Positions 27,491 through 35,313 of a stretch of 57,535 bases of DNA are shown one piece after another (within the stretch, counting starts at the first letter, position 1; the number at the start of each line of letters is the position of its first letter). Below the pieces are notes generated by a model that saw only the letters and a program-made list of their open reading frames with translations, searched no databases and was not told the origin of the DNA. The stretch comes from Chitinispirillaceae bacterium (GTDB taxonomy: Bacteria > Fibrobacterota > Chitinivibrionia > Chitinivibrionales > Chitinispirillaceae): contig JAFGDP010000056.1 of NCBI GenBank assembly GCA_016932075.1, positions 1-57,535 of the forward strand, in the 5' to 3' direction. The translations under genes were made by a program, and so were the position numbers.

Positions 27491-28831
27491 CTATTTCTCT
27501 CGTCTGAAATAAACCCCTGAACCGTATACACGATTCCCTGCATGGCGGCCCATGATGTCGTATGCCTGTACCTGCCTCATAACCATGGGACCATTACCCC
27601 TGCCGGTTACCATAAAGAAAAGACCATGGTGGCCAGAACCGGGCAGATCGGCTTGCAGACGCTGCTTCCCGGATATGCCGGCATCCGCATACTCATCCGC
27701 GCCGATATCGATCCCGCTCCCCTGCGGCCTGGAATCGCCGTCAATGTCGGTACTCAACCCCAGCACCGCGGTCCCTTTGTCAACCACGGCAGCGATCGAC
27801 CGTGACGAGAGATGCAGGTCGCCTGTTGATGCTGAGCGGAACCAGTCCGCTTGTGCCGCGGTCACGTTTGCCAAGACTGTTCCGCTGGCGCCGTCGCGCT
27901 CGCGAACGGCCTTATTGGTCAGGTTGTTGACGATCAGCACATTGCTGGTTGCGGCAAACCGGTATTCAATGGCGTTTGGATAATCGTTTTCAAAAAAAAC
28001 CGTATTATTGTAAACCCGCGCATCGGCGCAGGTTTCAAGGGTGATGCCGGCGTCGGCATTGTCGGTTCCGCCAATGGCGCGATGATAGATCATGTTGTTG
28101 CGGATAATGCCGCCGATATGCGCGACGCTTCCGAGTCCGAATCCGATGCCGCGGTCGCAATCGATAATGACATTGTTTTCCACCAGGGTGTTTTCGGAAT
28201 TGGTCCAGAAATGGACCGCATGCTCGGCCGGTGCGTTTTCAGGACTGCGGATGTATTTGAAAACATTGTTTCTGACCACCCAGTCTTTTGCAAAGTGGCA
28301 GTCAATGCCGCCGGTATATCCCTGGAAGGCGACGCCTGCTGAAAATTCAAACAGGCACATCTCCACCAGGCCGTTTTCAGAAGGATCGGGTTCGCTTGCG
28401 TTGAACGGCACCTTGAGAAGTTGCTCGCCGGCGTCCCTGAGCACGCAATTGATCACACGCAGGCTGTCGGTATTGACATCGGTTTGTATGCAGTGGTAGC
28501 GCACGTTCCGGATCGTCATGTCCCTGATGGTGACTTTGTCCGCGGCGACCCAGAAGCCGTGATCGATGCCGCCGCTCATTCCTGCGCCGGCAACAATAAC
28601 TTTTTCCCGGTCGCCGGACATGCCTTTAACAACAACACCTCTGGTTCGGATGACAACGGCATAATCACTGATACTATAGGTACCATCACGAAGCAGCAAT
28701 GTATCATTCGGTGACAGCGAGGCTGCAGCGCTCATGAGCTCGCTGCCGATCCCGACCACAATGGTGTTTGCAGTAACCAGGGTTGTATTGCACACAAGCG
28801 ACATGCTAACAAACAGACACATTTGCTTCAT
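27491..28831 (-). CDS. Secreted right-handed beta-helix protein
   Basis: A 446-residue protein with a signal peptide (about 22 residues) and a core of parallel beta-helix repeats (residues ~35-330) with the usual pattern of small clustered strands (VTIRDMTIRNVRYH, LRVINCVLRD, VVRNNVFKYI, TLVENNVIID, GIIRNNMIYH, ARVYNNTVFF, VLIVNNLTN). The block DIDGDSRPQGSGIDIGADEY is a common ending of such folds. The C-terminus (VQAYDIMGRH, GSGVYFRREK) resembles a shortened type IX sorting tail. Proteins of this kind bind or cut polysaccharides such as pectin or alginate; no catalytic residues can be assigned. It fits a polysaccharide-using, surface-exporting bacterium. Confidence 0.8.
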   Translation of the reverse strand: MKQMCLFVSMSLVCNTTLVTANTIVVGIGSELMSAAASLSPNDTLLLRDGTYSISDYAVVIRTRGVVVKGMSGDREKVIVAGAGMSGGIDHGFWVAADKVTIRDMTIRNVRYHCIQTDVNTDSLRVINCVLRDAGEQLLKVPFNASEPDPSENGLVEMCLFEFSAGVAFQGYTGGIDCHFAKDWVVRNNVFKYIRSPENAPAEHAVHFWTNSENTLVENNVIIDCDRGIGFGLGSVAHIGGIIRNNMIYHRAIGGTDNADAGITLETCADARVYNNTVFFENDYPNAIEYRFAATSNVLIVNNLTNKAVRERDGASGTVLANVTAAQADWFRSASTGDLHLSSRSIAAVVDKGTAVLGLSTDIDGDSRPQGSGIDIGADEYADAGISGKQRLQADLPGSGHHGLFFMVTGRGNGPMVMRQVQAYDIMGRHAGNRVYGSGVYFRREK

Positions 28832-28956
28832 GGATGACAGCCCCTGGAAAAGTCATGTCATGGGTCCGGCAAATCACGCCTCAATCAGGAATACAGTTTT
28901 CTATTATTATACTATGTTTCAGAATTTCTATATGTCCATAATTCCATAGAGCCATT

Positions 28957-30078
28957 TCATGCCATAACCGCATACCGCTTTATTTTCTCCAGTGCCCTTC
29001 CTGAAACCCCGATCTGTTCCCATGTACACACCCTTCCCTGCTTTCGCTGCTTCAGTATGGTGCGCGCGGTTATAGGGCCGATACCAGGGACACGCAGCAA
29101 TGCGTCTTTAGACGCGGCGTTGATACGCACCGGGAAAAATTCCCCGTGACGCTCAGCCCATACCTGCTTGGGGTCCTTGTCCAGGAAAAAATCGCCATGG
29201 TTGTCAAAGATAAAGTCATTGAGCTGAAATCCGTACTTCCGGAATAAAAAATCCGCCTGATAGATCCGGTGTTCGCGCATGAAACTTCCGTCTTCCCTTC
29301 TGACCCTGGCTGTTTCTCCGGGAATAGCGGCATCCCCGTTTCCCCGCTGGTACGCGCTGAAATACACCCGCTGCACATGCAAGCGTTTGTACAGTCCCAG
29401 TGTATACGTAACGATCTCCCGGTCCGTCTCATCCGAAGCGCCCACAATGAATTGCGTGGTGGTCTTGACGCGCTCATACCGCATGCCTTTGCCGGTCATC
29501 CTGCTTATCATTTTCAGCGGCTGTATGATGTCGTTTTCAAAGTCTTTTTTCGATGACAGCTTCCGGATGTGGTGTTTGCCCGGTGTTTCGATGTTCAGGG
29601 AAACCGTATTGGCAAGCGACAGTGATTCCTCGACTGCGGCATCAGTAGCGCCGGGCAGCACTTTCAGATGAATATACCCGCGGTACTTGTATCGTTTCCT
29701 GAGGATTGCGGCCGTGTCATTGAGCAGCGTCATGGAGTGGTCCGGAGAGCCTGCCACGCCGCTCGAAAGGAACAGTCCGAATACTTTTTTTATGCGTACA
29801 TACTCAAGAAAAAGCCGGGCCATGCTCCCGGGATCAATGGTGCAGCGGGGCACGTCCATGGTTGACCGGTAGGGGCAGTAGCCGCAGTCATTGACGCACA
29901 CGTTTGAAATAAGGGTTTTGAGGATGACCGAATAGCCGCCGCGGGGAAGCGATATCGGATACAGCCAGGTCCCGTCATTGCCCCGTTTGCGCCGGTCCCC
30001 CTCATTGGTGCCGCAGGCGCAGGCAAGATCGAAACGCGAAGCGTCGGAGAGGAGTTCGAGTTTCTGATGAGTGTCCAT
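28957..30078 (-). CDS. Radical SAM protein with helix-hairpin-helix (putative DNA repair)
   Basis: A 373-residue protein. Cys61, Cys65 and Cys68 (CVNDCGYC) form the iron-sulfur site that cleaves S-adenosylmethionine. The TIM-barrel part runs to about residue 290, and a C-terminal helix-hairpin-helix (residues ~318-350, LLRVPGIGPITARTILKQRK) suggests DNA binding. The layout matches TIGR03916, a family annotated as putative DNA modification or repair and often linked to a uracil-DNA-glycosylase-like partner; that partner is not next to it here. It lies just downstream of lexA on the same strand (150 bp), which suits a damage-response role. Its substrate is unknown. Confidence 0.8.
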   Translation of the reverse strand: MDTHQKLELLSDASRFDLACACGTNEGDRRKRGNDGTWLYPISLPRGGYSVILKTLISNVCVNDCGYCPYRSTMDVPRCTIDPGSMARLFLEYVRIKKVFGLFLSSGVAGSPDHSMTLLNDTAAILRKRYKYRGYIHLKVLPGATDAAVEESLSLANTVSLNIETPGKHHIRKLSSKKDFENDIIQPLKMISRMTGKGMRYERVKTTTQFIVGASDETDREIVTYTLGLYKRLHVQRVYFSAYQRGNGDAAIPGETARVRREDGSFMREHRIYQADFLFRKYGFQLNDFIFDNHGDFFLDKDPKQVWAERHGEFFPVRINAASKDALLRVPGIGPITARTILKQRKQGRVCTWEQIGVSGRALEKIKRYAVMA

Positions 30079-30084
30079 GGTGAG

Positions 30085-30222
30085 AATTGTAGATTGCTGA
30101 TTGAAGATTGCAGATTGTAATCAATCAAGCGGTTCTATAATTGCCACCGCGGGATACGAGAAATTAATGCCATGATTATCATCAGTCCGTCTTTCAATCT
30201 GCATTCTGCAATCTAAAAATCT
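30085..30222. repeat. Inverted pair of AATCTGCA-type intergenic repeats
   Basis: Near 30085-30120 the DNA repeats GATTG, GAAGATTGCAGATTG; near 30195-30222 it reads CAATCTGCATTCTGCAATCT. The two are inverted copies about 75 bases apart. This AATCTGCA wording recurs in intergenic repeats of several bacterial groups. It lies between lexA and the radical SAM gene and might also reduce read-through. Confidence 0.5.
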
Positions 30223-30229
30223 GCATTTC

Positions 30230-30859
30230 CTAGGCGCATTTCCGGATCACGCCGACCAGTTTCCCGGCAATGTACACGCTCTGCGGAGCGGTTATTACGA
30301 TGTCGTCATAGGCCTGGTTCTCGGCATGCAGAACGATCGCATCCTCTTTTTTGAAAAACCTTTTCAGGGTTGCCTCGCCCCCGATGACCGCCACGACAAC
30401 CTCGCCGTGCTCTGCGGTCGGTTTCTGGCGCACCACCGCGATATCGCCGTTGAAAATGCCGGCGCCTGTCATGCTGTCGCCCCGCACACGCAGGGTAAAC
30501 AGACCATCGCCCTTGAAAAGCGTGCGGTCGAGGGTAACGGTTCCCTCGACGTTTTCCTCGGCCGTGATCGGGGTCCCGGCCGCGACCTTTCCGACAAGCG
30601 GCACGTCAAATCCATTACTGTCATCGACCCGTGAGAACGGCGCATGCACCTCTATGCCTCGCGCCTTTCCGGAAATGATTTTAAGGTATCCTTTCTTCTC
30701 AATAAGCCGCAGGTGCTGCCGGACATTGTTGGGGCTCCTGTAATCAAGGCGTTCGGCAATTTCCCGCACTGTCGGCGGAAAACCCTTCTTGGCGCGCCAT
30801 TCCAGAATGAACGAATACACGCGCTCCTGTTCGGCAGTAAGATGGCCGGGAATCGTCAT
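30230..30859 (-). CDS. lexA: LexA, SOS repressor
   Basis: About 209 residues from the ATG at 30859 (ribosome site GGGGAG), shorter than the longest frame by nine codons. The N-terminal winged helix shows TVREIAERLDYRSPNNVRQHL, with the recognition helix around residue 40. The cleavage pair is Ala-Gly in VGKVAAGTPI. The catalytic Ser lies in RGDSMTGAGI and the catalytic Lys in EATLKRFFK. LexA represses damage-response genes and cuts itself when RecA is activated. Its own promoter carries a good operator, so autoregulation is likely. A radical SAM repair-type gene follows. Confidence 0.95.
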   Translation of the reverse strand: MTIPGHLTAEQERVYSFILEWRAKKGFPPTVREIAERLDYRSPNNVRQHLRLIEKKGYLKIISGKARGIEVHAPFSRVDDSNGFDVPLVGKVAAGTPITAEENVEGTVTLDRTLFKGDGLFTLRVRGDSMTGAGIFNGDIAVVRQKPTAEHGEVVVAVIGGEATLKRFFKKEDAIVLHAENQAYDDIVITAPQSVYIAGKLVGVIRKCA

Positions 30860-30953
30860 GGAACTCCCCTTAAAAAGATGACACACGGTGACTGATCAAG
30901 TACCAAACCGGATTTCTCCAGGCATAACGGGATTATCTGAAAGTATATATTAT

Positions 30954-30982
30954 AATATACTGTTCATTTGAACATTATGCAA
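30954..30982 (-). promoter_or_regulatory. lexA promoter with LexA operator in the spacer
   Basis: On the minus strand: TTGCAT (30982-30977), 17 bp, TATATT (30959-30954). The spacer contains TGTTCAAATGAACA (30974-30961), a perfect 14-bp palindrome with 5-bp half-sites and 4 bases between. The same 5-4-5 geometry is reported for Fibrobacter LexA (TGCNC-N4-GTGCA). A bound repressor would cover the polymerase site directly. The leader is about 90 bases. Confidence 0.72.
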
Positions 30983-31038
30983 GAAAAAAAGCTTGGCCGA
31001 AATAGCTGGCAAGGTTTACAGGAAAAGGAAATTCAGGG

Positions 31039-31752
31039 TTACAGGCATTTTGCAGAGAGCACTATTTGTTTTGCAAGGGAACGGGCCGAGGCCTCCCAGT
31101 GTTTACGCTGCATGGCGATCTGGAATTCGATTTTCCGGGCAACAACGCCGTAAAAAACCGCTGCATCTGCTTTGTAATCCCAGATTATGACACGGGCTTT
31201 CACTTCCAGATTGGCAGGCCTTTTTGTTTTATCATCCCAGTAGTATTCGACAAAAAAATTGTTTCTGGTAAAAGTGAGCCGGTCAATCCTGACCAGGACC
31301 GCGCTGTCGAGCCCCATTTCCTGCATCGCCTTCTTTTCAGGGATGAAAAAGCTCAGATGAGCGGAATCATGAGGCAATTGCACGGTAACGCTTTTCCTGT
31401 TCTCCGCACCAGCGGCAACGCCTCCCCAGGGCCTTTCTGACACGATCATCGAATCACCGCTTAAATAGTCTTTGAACGTCTCGACGAACAACGGAATATA
31501 GAATTTTTGTATCCGCGACTGCGGCGGAGCGTTTATCCCGCCATAGTCGTCAACAACATCCTTGGGATTATTGATGATGATATTGGCGGTATCCGGCATT
31601 TGGAGAACGACAATTCTGTTGGAAAGGTTCTTTGACTGGTACGCGTCCATGAGAATAAACGGCGCAGGGGTTTTAACGGTCGCGCAGGAGAGAACCGTCA
31701 GAAGAATCGCTGGCAGCGTACGTCGGGTAATCCGAATTTCCTTCATAATCAT
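31039..31752 (-). CDS. Hypothetical lipoprotein
   Basis: A 237-residue protein with a basic start, a hydrophobic stretch and a lipobox (LTVLSC, Cys near residue 23), so it should be lipid-anchored in the envelope. The mature part is predicted mixed alpha/beta, with no domain I can name; the segment around residues 140-200 (VLVRIDRLTF, LEVKARVIIWDY) resembles outer-membrane assembly or GNA1162-like lipoproteins in its strand pattern only. It follows cobO by 27 bp and probably belongs to that transcript. It lies upstream of lexA, which has its own promoter. Confidence 0.65.
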   Translation of the reverse strand: MIMKEIRITRRTLPAILLTVLSCATVKTPAPFILMDAYQSKNLSNRIVVLQMPDTANIIINNPKDVVDDYGGINAPPQSRIQKFYIPLFVETFKDYLSGDSMIVSERPWGGVAAGAENRKSVTVQLPHDSAHLSFFIPEKKAMQEMGLDSAVLVRIDRLTFTRNNFFVEYYWDDKTKRPANLEVKARVIIWDYKADAAVFYGVVARKIEFQIAMQRKHWEASARSLAKQIVLSAKCL

Positions 31753-31779
31753 CTTATGTACATGCTTTATCGTGATCTT

Positions 31780-32310
31780 TTACCATTCGATGCCCTTTCG
31801 CGCCTTCACTCCCTTCTGAAAATAATGCTTAACCGCCTTCATTTCAGTAACAATATCCGCGGCCGCAACCAACTTTTTTGGCGCATATCTGCCGGTGATG
31901 ACAATTTCAACATGGTCTGGGCGCGAACGTACCATATCCAGAACCGTTTTTTCCGGGACAAGGTTATACTTGCATGCAATGCAGAGCTCGTCAAGAATAA
32001 CCACGCCGTACTGTCCGCCGCGGATGTTTTTTTCCGCCTCCCGTATCCCTTTTTCCGCCAACGCCCTGTCAGTCTTGTGCGCACGGTCCTTGATAAACGT
32101 CCGCGCGCCAAACCGGCGAACGGTGATCAATTCTGACAGATTTTCAAGCGCCGTCAATTCGCTCGTTTCCCTGCCCTTTGCAAATTGTGCAATATACACC
32201 CGCAAACCGGCCCCGGCAGCCCTGACCGCAAGCCCGATCGCGGCCGTGGTTTTCCCTTTGCCGTTGCCGGTATACAGGTGGACATAACCTTGTTTCAATG
32301 AGGTCTTCAT
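31780..32310 (-). CDS. cobO: Cob(I)yrinic acid a,c-diamide adenosyltransferase
   Basis: A 176-residue protein of the CobO/BtuR/CobA family: P-loop GNGKGKTT at residues 15-22, the Walker B-like VVILDELC near residue 103, and VEIVITGRYAP. It attaches the adenosyl group of ATP to the reduced cobalt of corrinoids, for adenosylcobalamin synthesis or salvage. No other cobalamin gene is in the window and no cobalamin riboswitch is visible upstream, so it may serve salvage. It begins 5 bp after the stop of the TIGR02171-like gene, so the two are probably co-transcribed although unrelated in function. Confidence 0.9.
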   Translation of the reverse strand: MKTSLKQGYVHLYTGNGKGKTTAAIGLAVRAAGAGLRVYIAQFAKGRETSELTALENLSELITVRRFGARTFIKDRAHKTDRALAEKGIREAEKNIRGGQYGVVILDELCIACKYNLVPEKTVLDMVRSRPDHVEIVITGRYAPKKLVAAADIVTEMKAVKHYFQKGVKARKGIEW

Positions 32311-32315
32311 GTTAT

Positions 32316-35117
32316 TTATGGAATAATAGTATGAATGATGCTGTCCAGCCGCGTACTCAGTTTTGCCGCACCGATATAGCTGAGGTGATTTTCATCACAA
32401 GCATCTTCGTTTCCATAGTCATGATTCCCGTTCATGTTTGCATCGTAAAAATGGAAAAATGCATTGGTACTGTCAATTGCTCTGACGGCCCCGATGACTT
32501 TCAAGGCCGTCTCCCAATTCGGTCCCCAGGGACTATAGGCCGTATCGTTTTTAAAATAGGGATGAACCGGAAAATTGACCATGAGCCAGTGTATGCCTCT
32601 GGTACGGAGGGTGTCCGCTATCGTTTGAATCGTGGCAAGGTTGTTCTGGCAATTCGTATCTTCAAACGACCATGCCAATGAACCATAAAACGGCGGCGGG
32701 GAAGCGCCCCATCCATACGGCTCTCTCCTGAATTGGCCTTGCGCCGTGTCCAGTCCGGGAACAGGCAAAGGGATCTGACGGATGATATTTTTAAAATCCT
32801 CGGTTATACCTGCCGTCCAGAACGAATGCGCGGAATCGTAGGCATACCCCTTGCTCCCTCTCATTGCACGCCCCCATGTCGCATCGCCACCTGAAAGGCC
32901 AAACCAGCCTACATCCAGGCTGGAACAGATAATTTTAACTGAGCTGCAGTGGTTTAAAATATAGTTGCTGACAATGTTCTTCTGACCGGTCAAACCACTT
33001 CCGCAATAGCCCATATTAAACGATGCAAAACCGGTAATCCTTGAAGGATCGAATCCGGCAATCGCAACGGAACTCCCGATGAATACCACCTCTAAAGAAT
33101 CATGATAATTCCAAAACATCAGTAATTTACTGGCAAAAAAAAGCTGGTCCGAGATGAGCAACGGCTCATCATACCGGCCGATGCTGTCGAGCGCGAAGTT
33201 CGAAGGATTGGAAACCAGAAAGCCGATCCATAACGAGGGGTGTTGCAGTTCAGTGCCCGCCACAAGGGATTTCGAGGCGCGGCCCTCAAGATCTATGGCA
33301 TAAACCGCATGCGACTGGCTCTGGACATTTCTTCCGCATCCAATCGCGAATCGGGAATGGTTCGACCATTCGGTACCGTCCCATGAATACTCTTTCTCAG
33401 GGCACCGGAGCGCACGCTCGATGGCACCAGTACGCGAACCGACAAAAAGGTATTCATGGATCCGGTAGCTGCTTCCAGTGATCCTGCTTGCCGATGGACT
33501 TCCGAAATCGAGGAAAAGGCAGCGGAGGCCGTCACCGGTATCTGGTGAAAGCGATGCATTACATACCTGAACGGAACCGTTTTCATCCTTGCCATTATCC
33601 GGAAATACGAACAGCTGCCGTTCTTCCGCCGTCGTCAAGTCCCGTACCATCAAACGGTCATAGGCGGTCAACAGGTAGCGGCCGTCCGCAGACCGTCCGT
33701 CATGAAAGCCGCCATTATCGGTCAGCATCCGCGGTTCTCCAACCGGCCGGCCGTCACAGACCTTCCGGACAAAAGTTTTCGTGGAACGCCACAGCGGGCT
33801 GCTGTTGGTAACGGCGGAATTCGTATAAATCAGGCACGTATCTTGGGTCGTGCGGTCGATCCACCAGCGCGGTATGTACGCGGTATCGGCGTCAATCCCT
33901 ATGAGCGGCGAATTGAGCGAATCAAGCGAACGGATGGTAATGCTGGACGGCCCCAGCTGTCCCTCATTGGCACTGCAGTAGGCGACGTACCGTCCATCCG
34001 GCGAGATTGATGGCATATACACCTTCTTGTCATCAAGATATTCGCGTATGGATGGAAATGCCCTGTTGAAATCGACGCAGCAAAGCGTCCGGTTCGCCCC
34101 GGACACATTTACAAAGGCCACCTTGATTTCAGATGTCCCGATGAATCCACGCACTTCATCACGCGATGCGGTAATGATAACCGGATTCGGGACAAAATCG
34201 GTTTCAGTTCCGATATACTGTCCCAAGGGAATGCTTCCCCGCGCGCAGCGGAACCCGACATACTCGGCAGCCGATGAAAATGAGGTCGCGTAGGTAGCGG
34301 TTCTGTTCGACGGACGCAGATAGGAAAGGGAATAATTAAAGGAACCCCCTTTTATTACCTTCTCATATTCGTTATCTGCGTGTGGTGCGCCCATTGAATT
34401 CGTGATTGCCGTATCGTAATAACCGCCTTTCCAGTCATTGGTCCATTCAAACACATTCCCTGCCATGTCATAGAATCCCCATTCATTGGGACGTAATCGG
34501 GCAACCGGATGTGTCGAATTCGAAGAGTTTTTCGAATACCAAGCACTCTCCTGCGCTAACAGGCTGTCCGAAGAGACGGAAAAGGGTTGTTCCGATCTTC
34601 CGCACCGTGCGGCATACTCCCATTCGGCCTCGGTAGGCAAACGGTATCCGTCAATCGACATGTCCCCTCGTATGCCGGTCAATTCGTAGACGCGTCCGTC
34701 CGGCGAATGCCGCAGGGCGGAATAGGCATATACGGTATCCAGGAATTCCGCCTTGCTTCGCTCGTTGCAGAACAGCACCGCATCGAACCAGGTGACATAA
34801 TACACGGGATGATTGTCGCCTTTCCCGTACGCGGACGAATCAGGCACCGGATGCCGTGACATGAGCCGGGAAAAATGGCTCTGGGTAACCTCGGTGGTAT
34901 CGATCCAGTAGTCGTAAGTAAACGAACTTGTCATTCCCGGTTTTTCATCGGGAGAGGCCAGCGTATCATTCCACCCCTGGTGGAACGACCTTCCGCTGCT
35001 TTTCACTTTGATCATACCCGGATGCGAACCATCATCATCCGGATCATAATTTAAAGGCGCGCAGGAGAACGAACCCAGTGCGGCCACAATCAGCAACAAT
35101 CCGAAAAGGCGGTTCAT
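32316..35117 (-). CDS. TIGR02171-like surface protein: FGE-like, propeller and SGNH-like parts
   Basis: A 933-residue exported protein with a lipoprotein-like start (SFSC near residue 19). Residues ~35-300 form a SUMF1/FGE fold (IDTTEVTQSHF, GYRLPTEAEWEYAARCG, WGFYDMAGNVFEWTNDW, VIKGGSFN, VGFRCARG). Residues ~330-650 look like a beta-propeller (SPDGRYVAYCS, ADGRYLLTAY). Residues ~670-930 resemble an SGNH/GDSL-like fold (VFIGSSVAIAGFDPSR, ending in DENHLSYIGAAKLS). This order recalls the Fibrobacter succinogenes paralogous family TIGR02171. The FGE-type active cysteines are absent after GGSFN, so formylglycine formation is unlikely. A role in fibre or glycan binding is a guess. Confidence 0.75.
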   Translation of the reverse strand: MNRLFGLLLIVAALGSFSCAPLNYDPDDDGSHPGMIKVKSSGRSFHQGWNDTLASPDEKPGMTSSFTYDYWIDTTEVTQSHFSRLMSRHPVPDSSAYGKGDNHPVYYVTWFDAVLFCNERSKAEFLDTVYAYSALRHSPDGRVYELTGIRGDMSIDGYRLPTEAEWEYAARCGRSEQPFSVSSDSLLAQESAWYSKNSSNSTHPVARLRPNEWGFYDMAGNVFEWTNDWKGGYYDTAITNSMGAPHADNEYEKVIKGGSFNYSLSYLRPSNRTATYATSFSSAAEYVGFRCARGSIPLGQYIGTETDFVPNPVIITASRDEVRGFIGTSEIKVAFVNVSGANRTLCCVDFNRAFPSIREYLDDKKVYMPSISPDGRYVAYCSANEGQLGPSSITIRSLDSLNSPLIGIDADTAYIPRWWIDRTTQDTCLIYTNSAVTNSSPLWRSTKTFVRKVCDGRPVGEPRMLTDNGGFHDGRSADGRYLLTAYDRLMVRDLTTAEERQLFVFPDNGKDENGSVQVCNASLSPDTGDGLRCLFLDFGSPSASRITGSSYRIHEYLFVGSRTGAIERALRCPEKEYSWDGTEWSNHSRFAIGCGRNVQSQSHAVYAIDLEGRASKSLVAGTELQHPSLWIGFLVSNPSNFALDSIGRYDEPLLISDQLFFASKLLMFWNYHDSLEVVFIGSSVAIAGFDPSRITGFASFNMGYCGSGLTGQKNIVSNYILNHCSSVKIICSSLDVGWFGLSGGDATWGRAMRGSKGYAYDSAHSFWTAGITEDFKNIIRQIPLPVPGLDTAQGQFRREPYGWGASPPPFYGSLAWSFEDTNCQNNLATIQTIADTLRTRGIHWLMVNFPVHPYFKNDTAYSPWGPNWETALKVIGAVRAIDSTNAFFHFYDANMNGNHDYGNEDACDENHLSYIGAAKLSTRLDSIIHTIIP

Positions 35118-35313
35118 AATCAGAAAAATACTACAGTAAAGAAACAGGGTGATACGCAGGTATCGCGATCGTCTTCAGCCCTTGCCGACATATACTCTCT
35201 TGCTGTAGTGGAATAGTGTATAGACATCAGACACGGATGCTTTCCGGAAAAAGCCTCGCCGATTGAAGCATCATCAAGCGCCTATTTTGCTCCGCGAGCA
35301 TCATACCATGTCT

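Noticed and set aside
32311..32480. Cobalamin riboswitch before cobO
   Set aside because: cobO follows the upstream gene by 5 bp; there is no leader.
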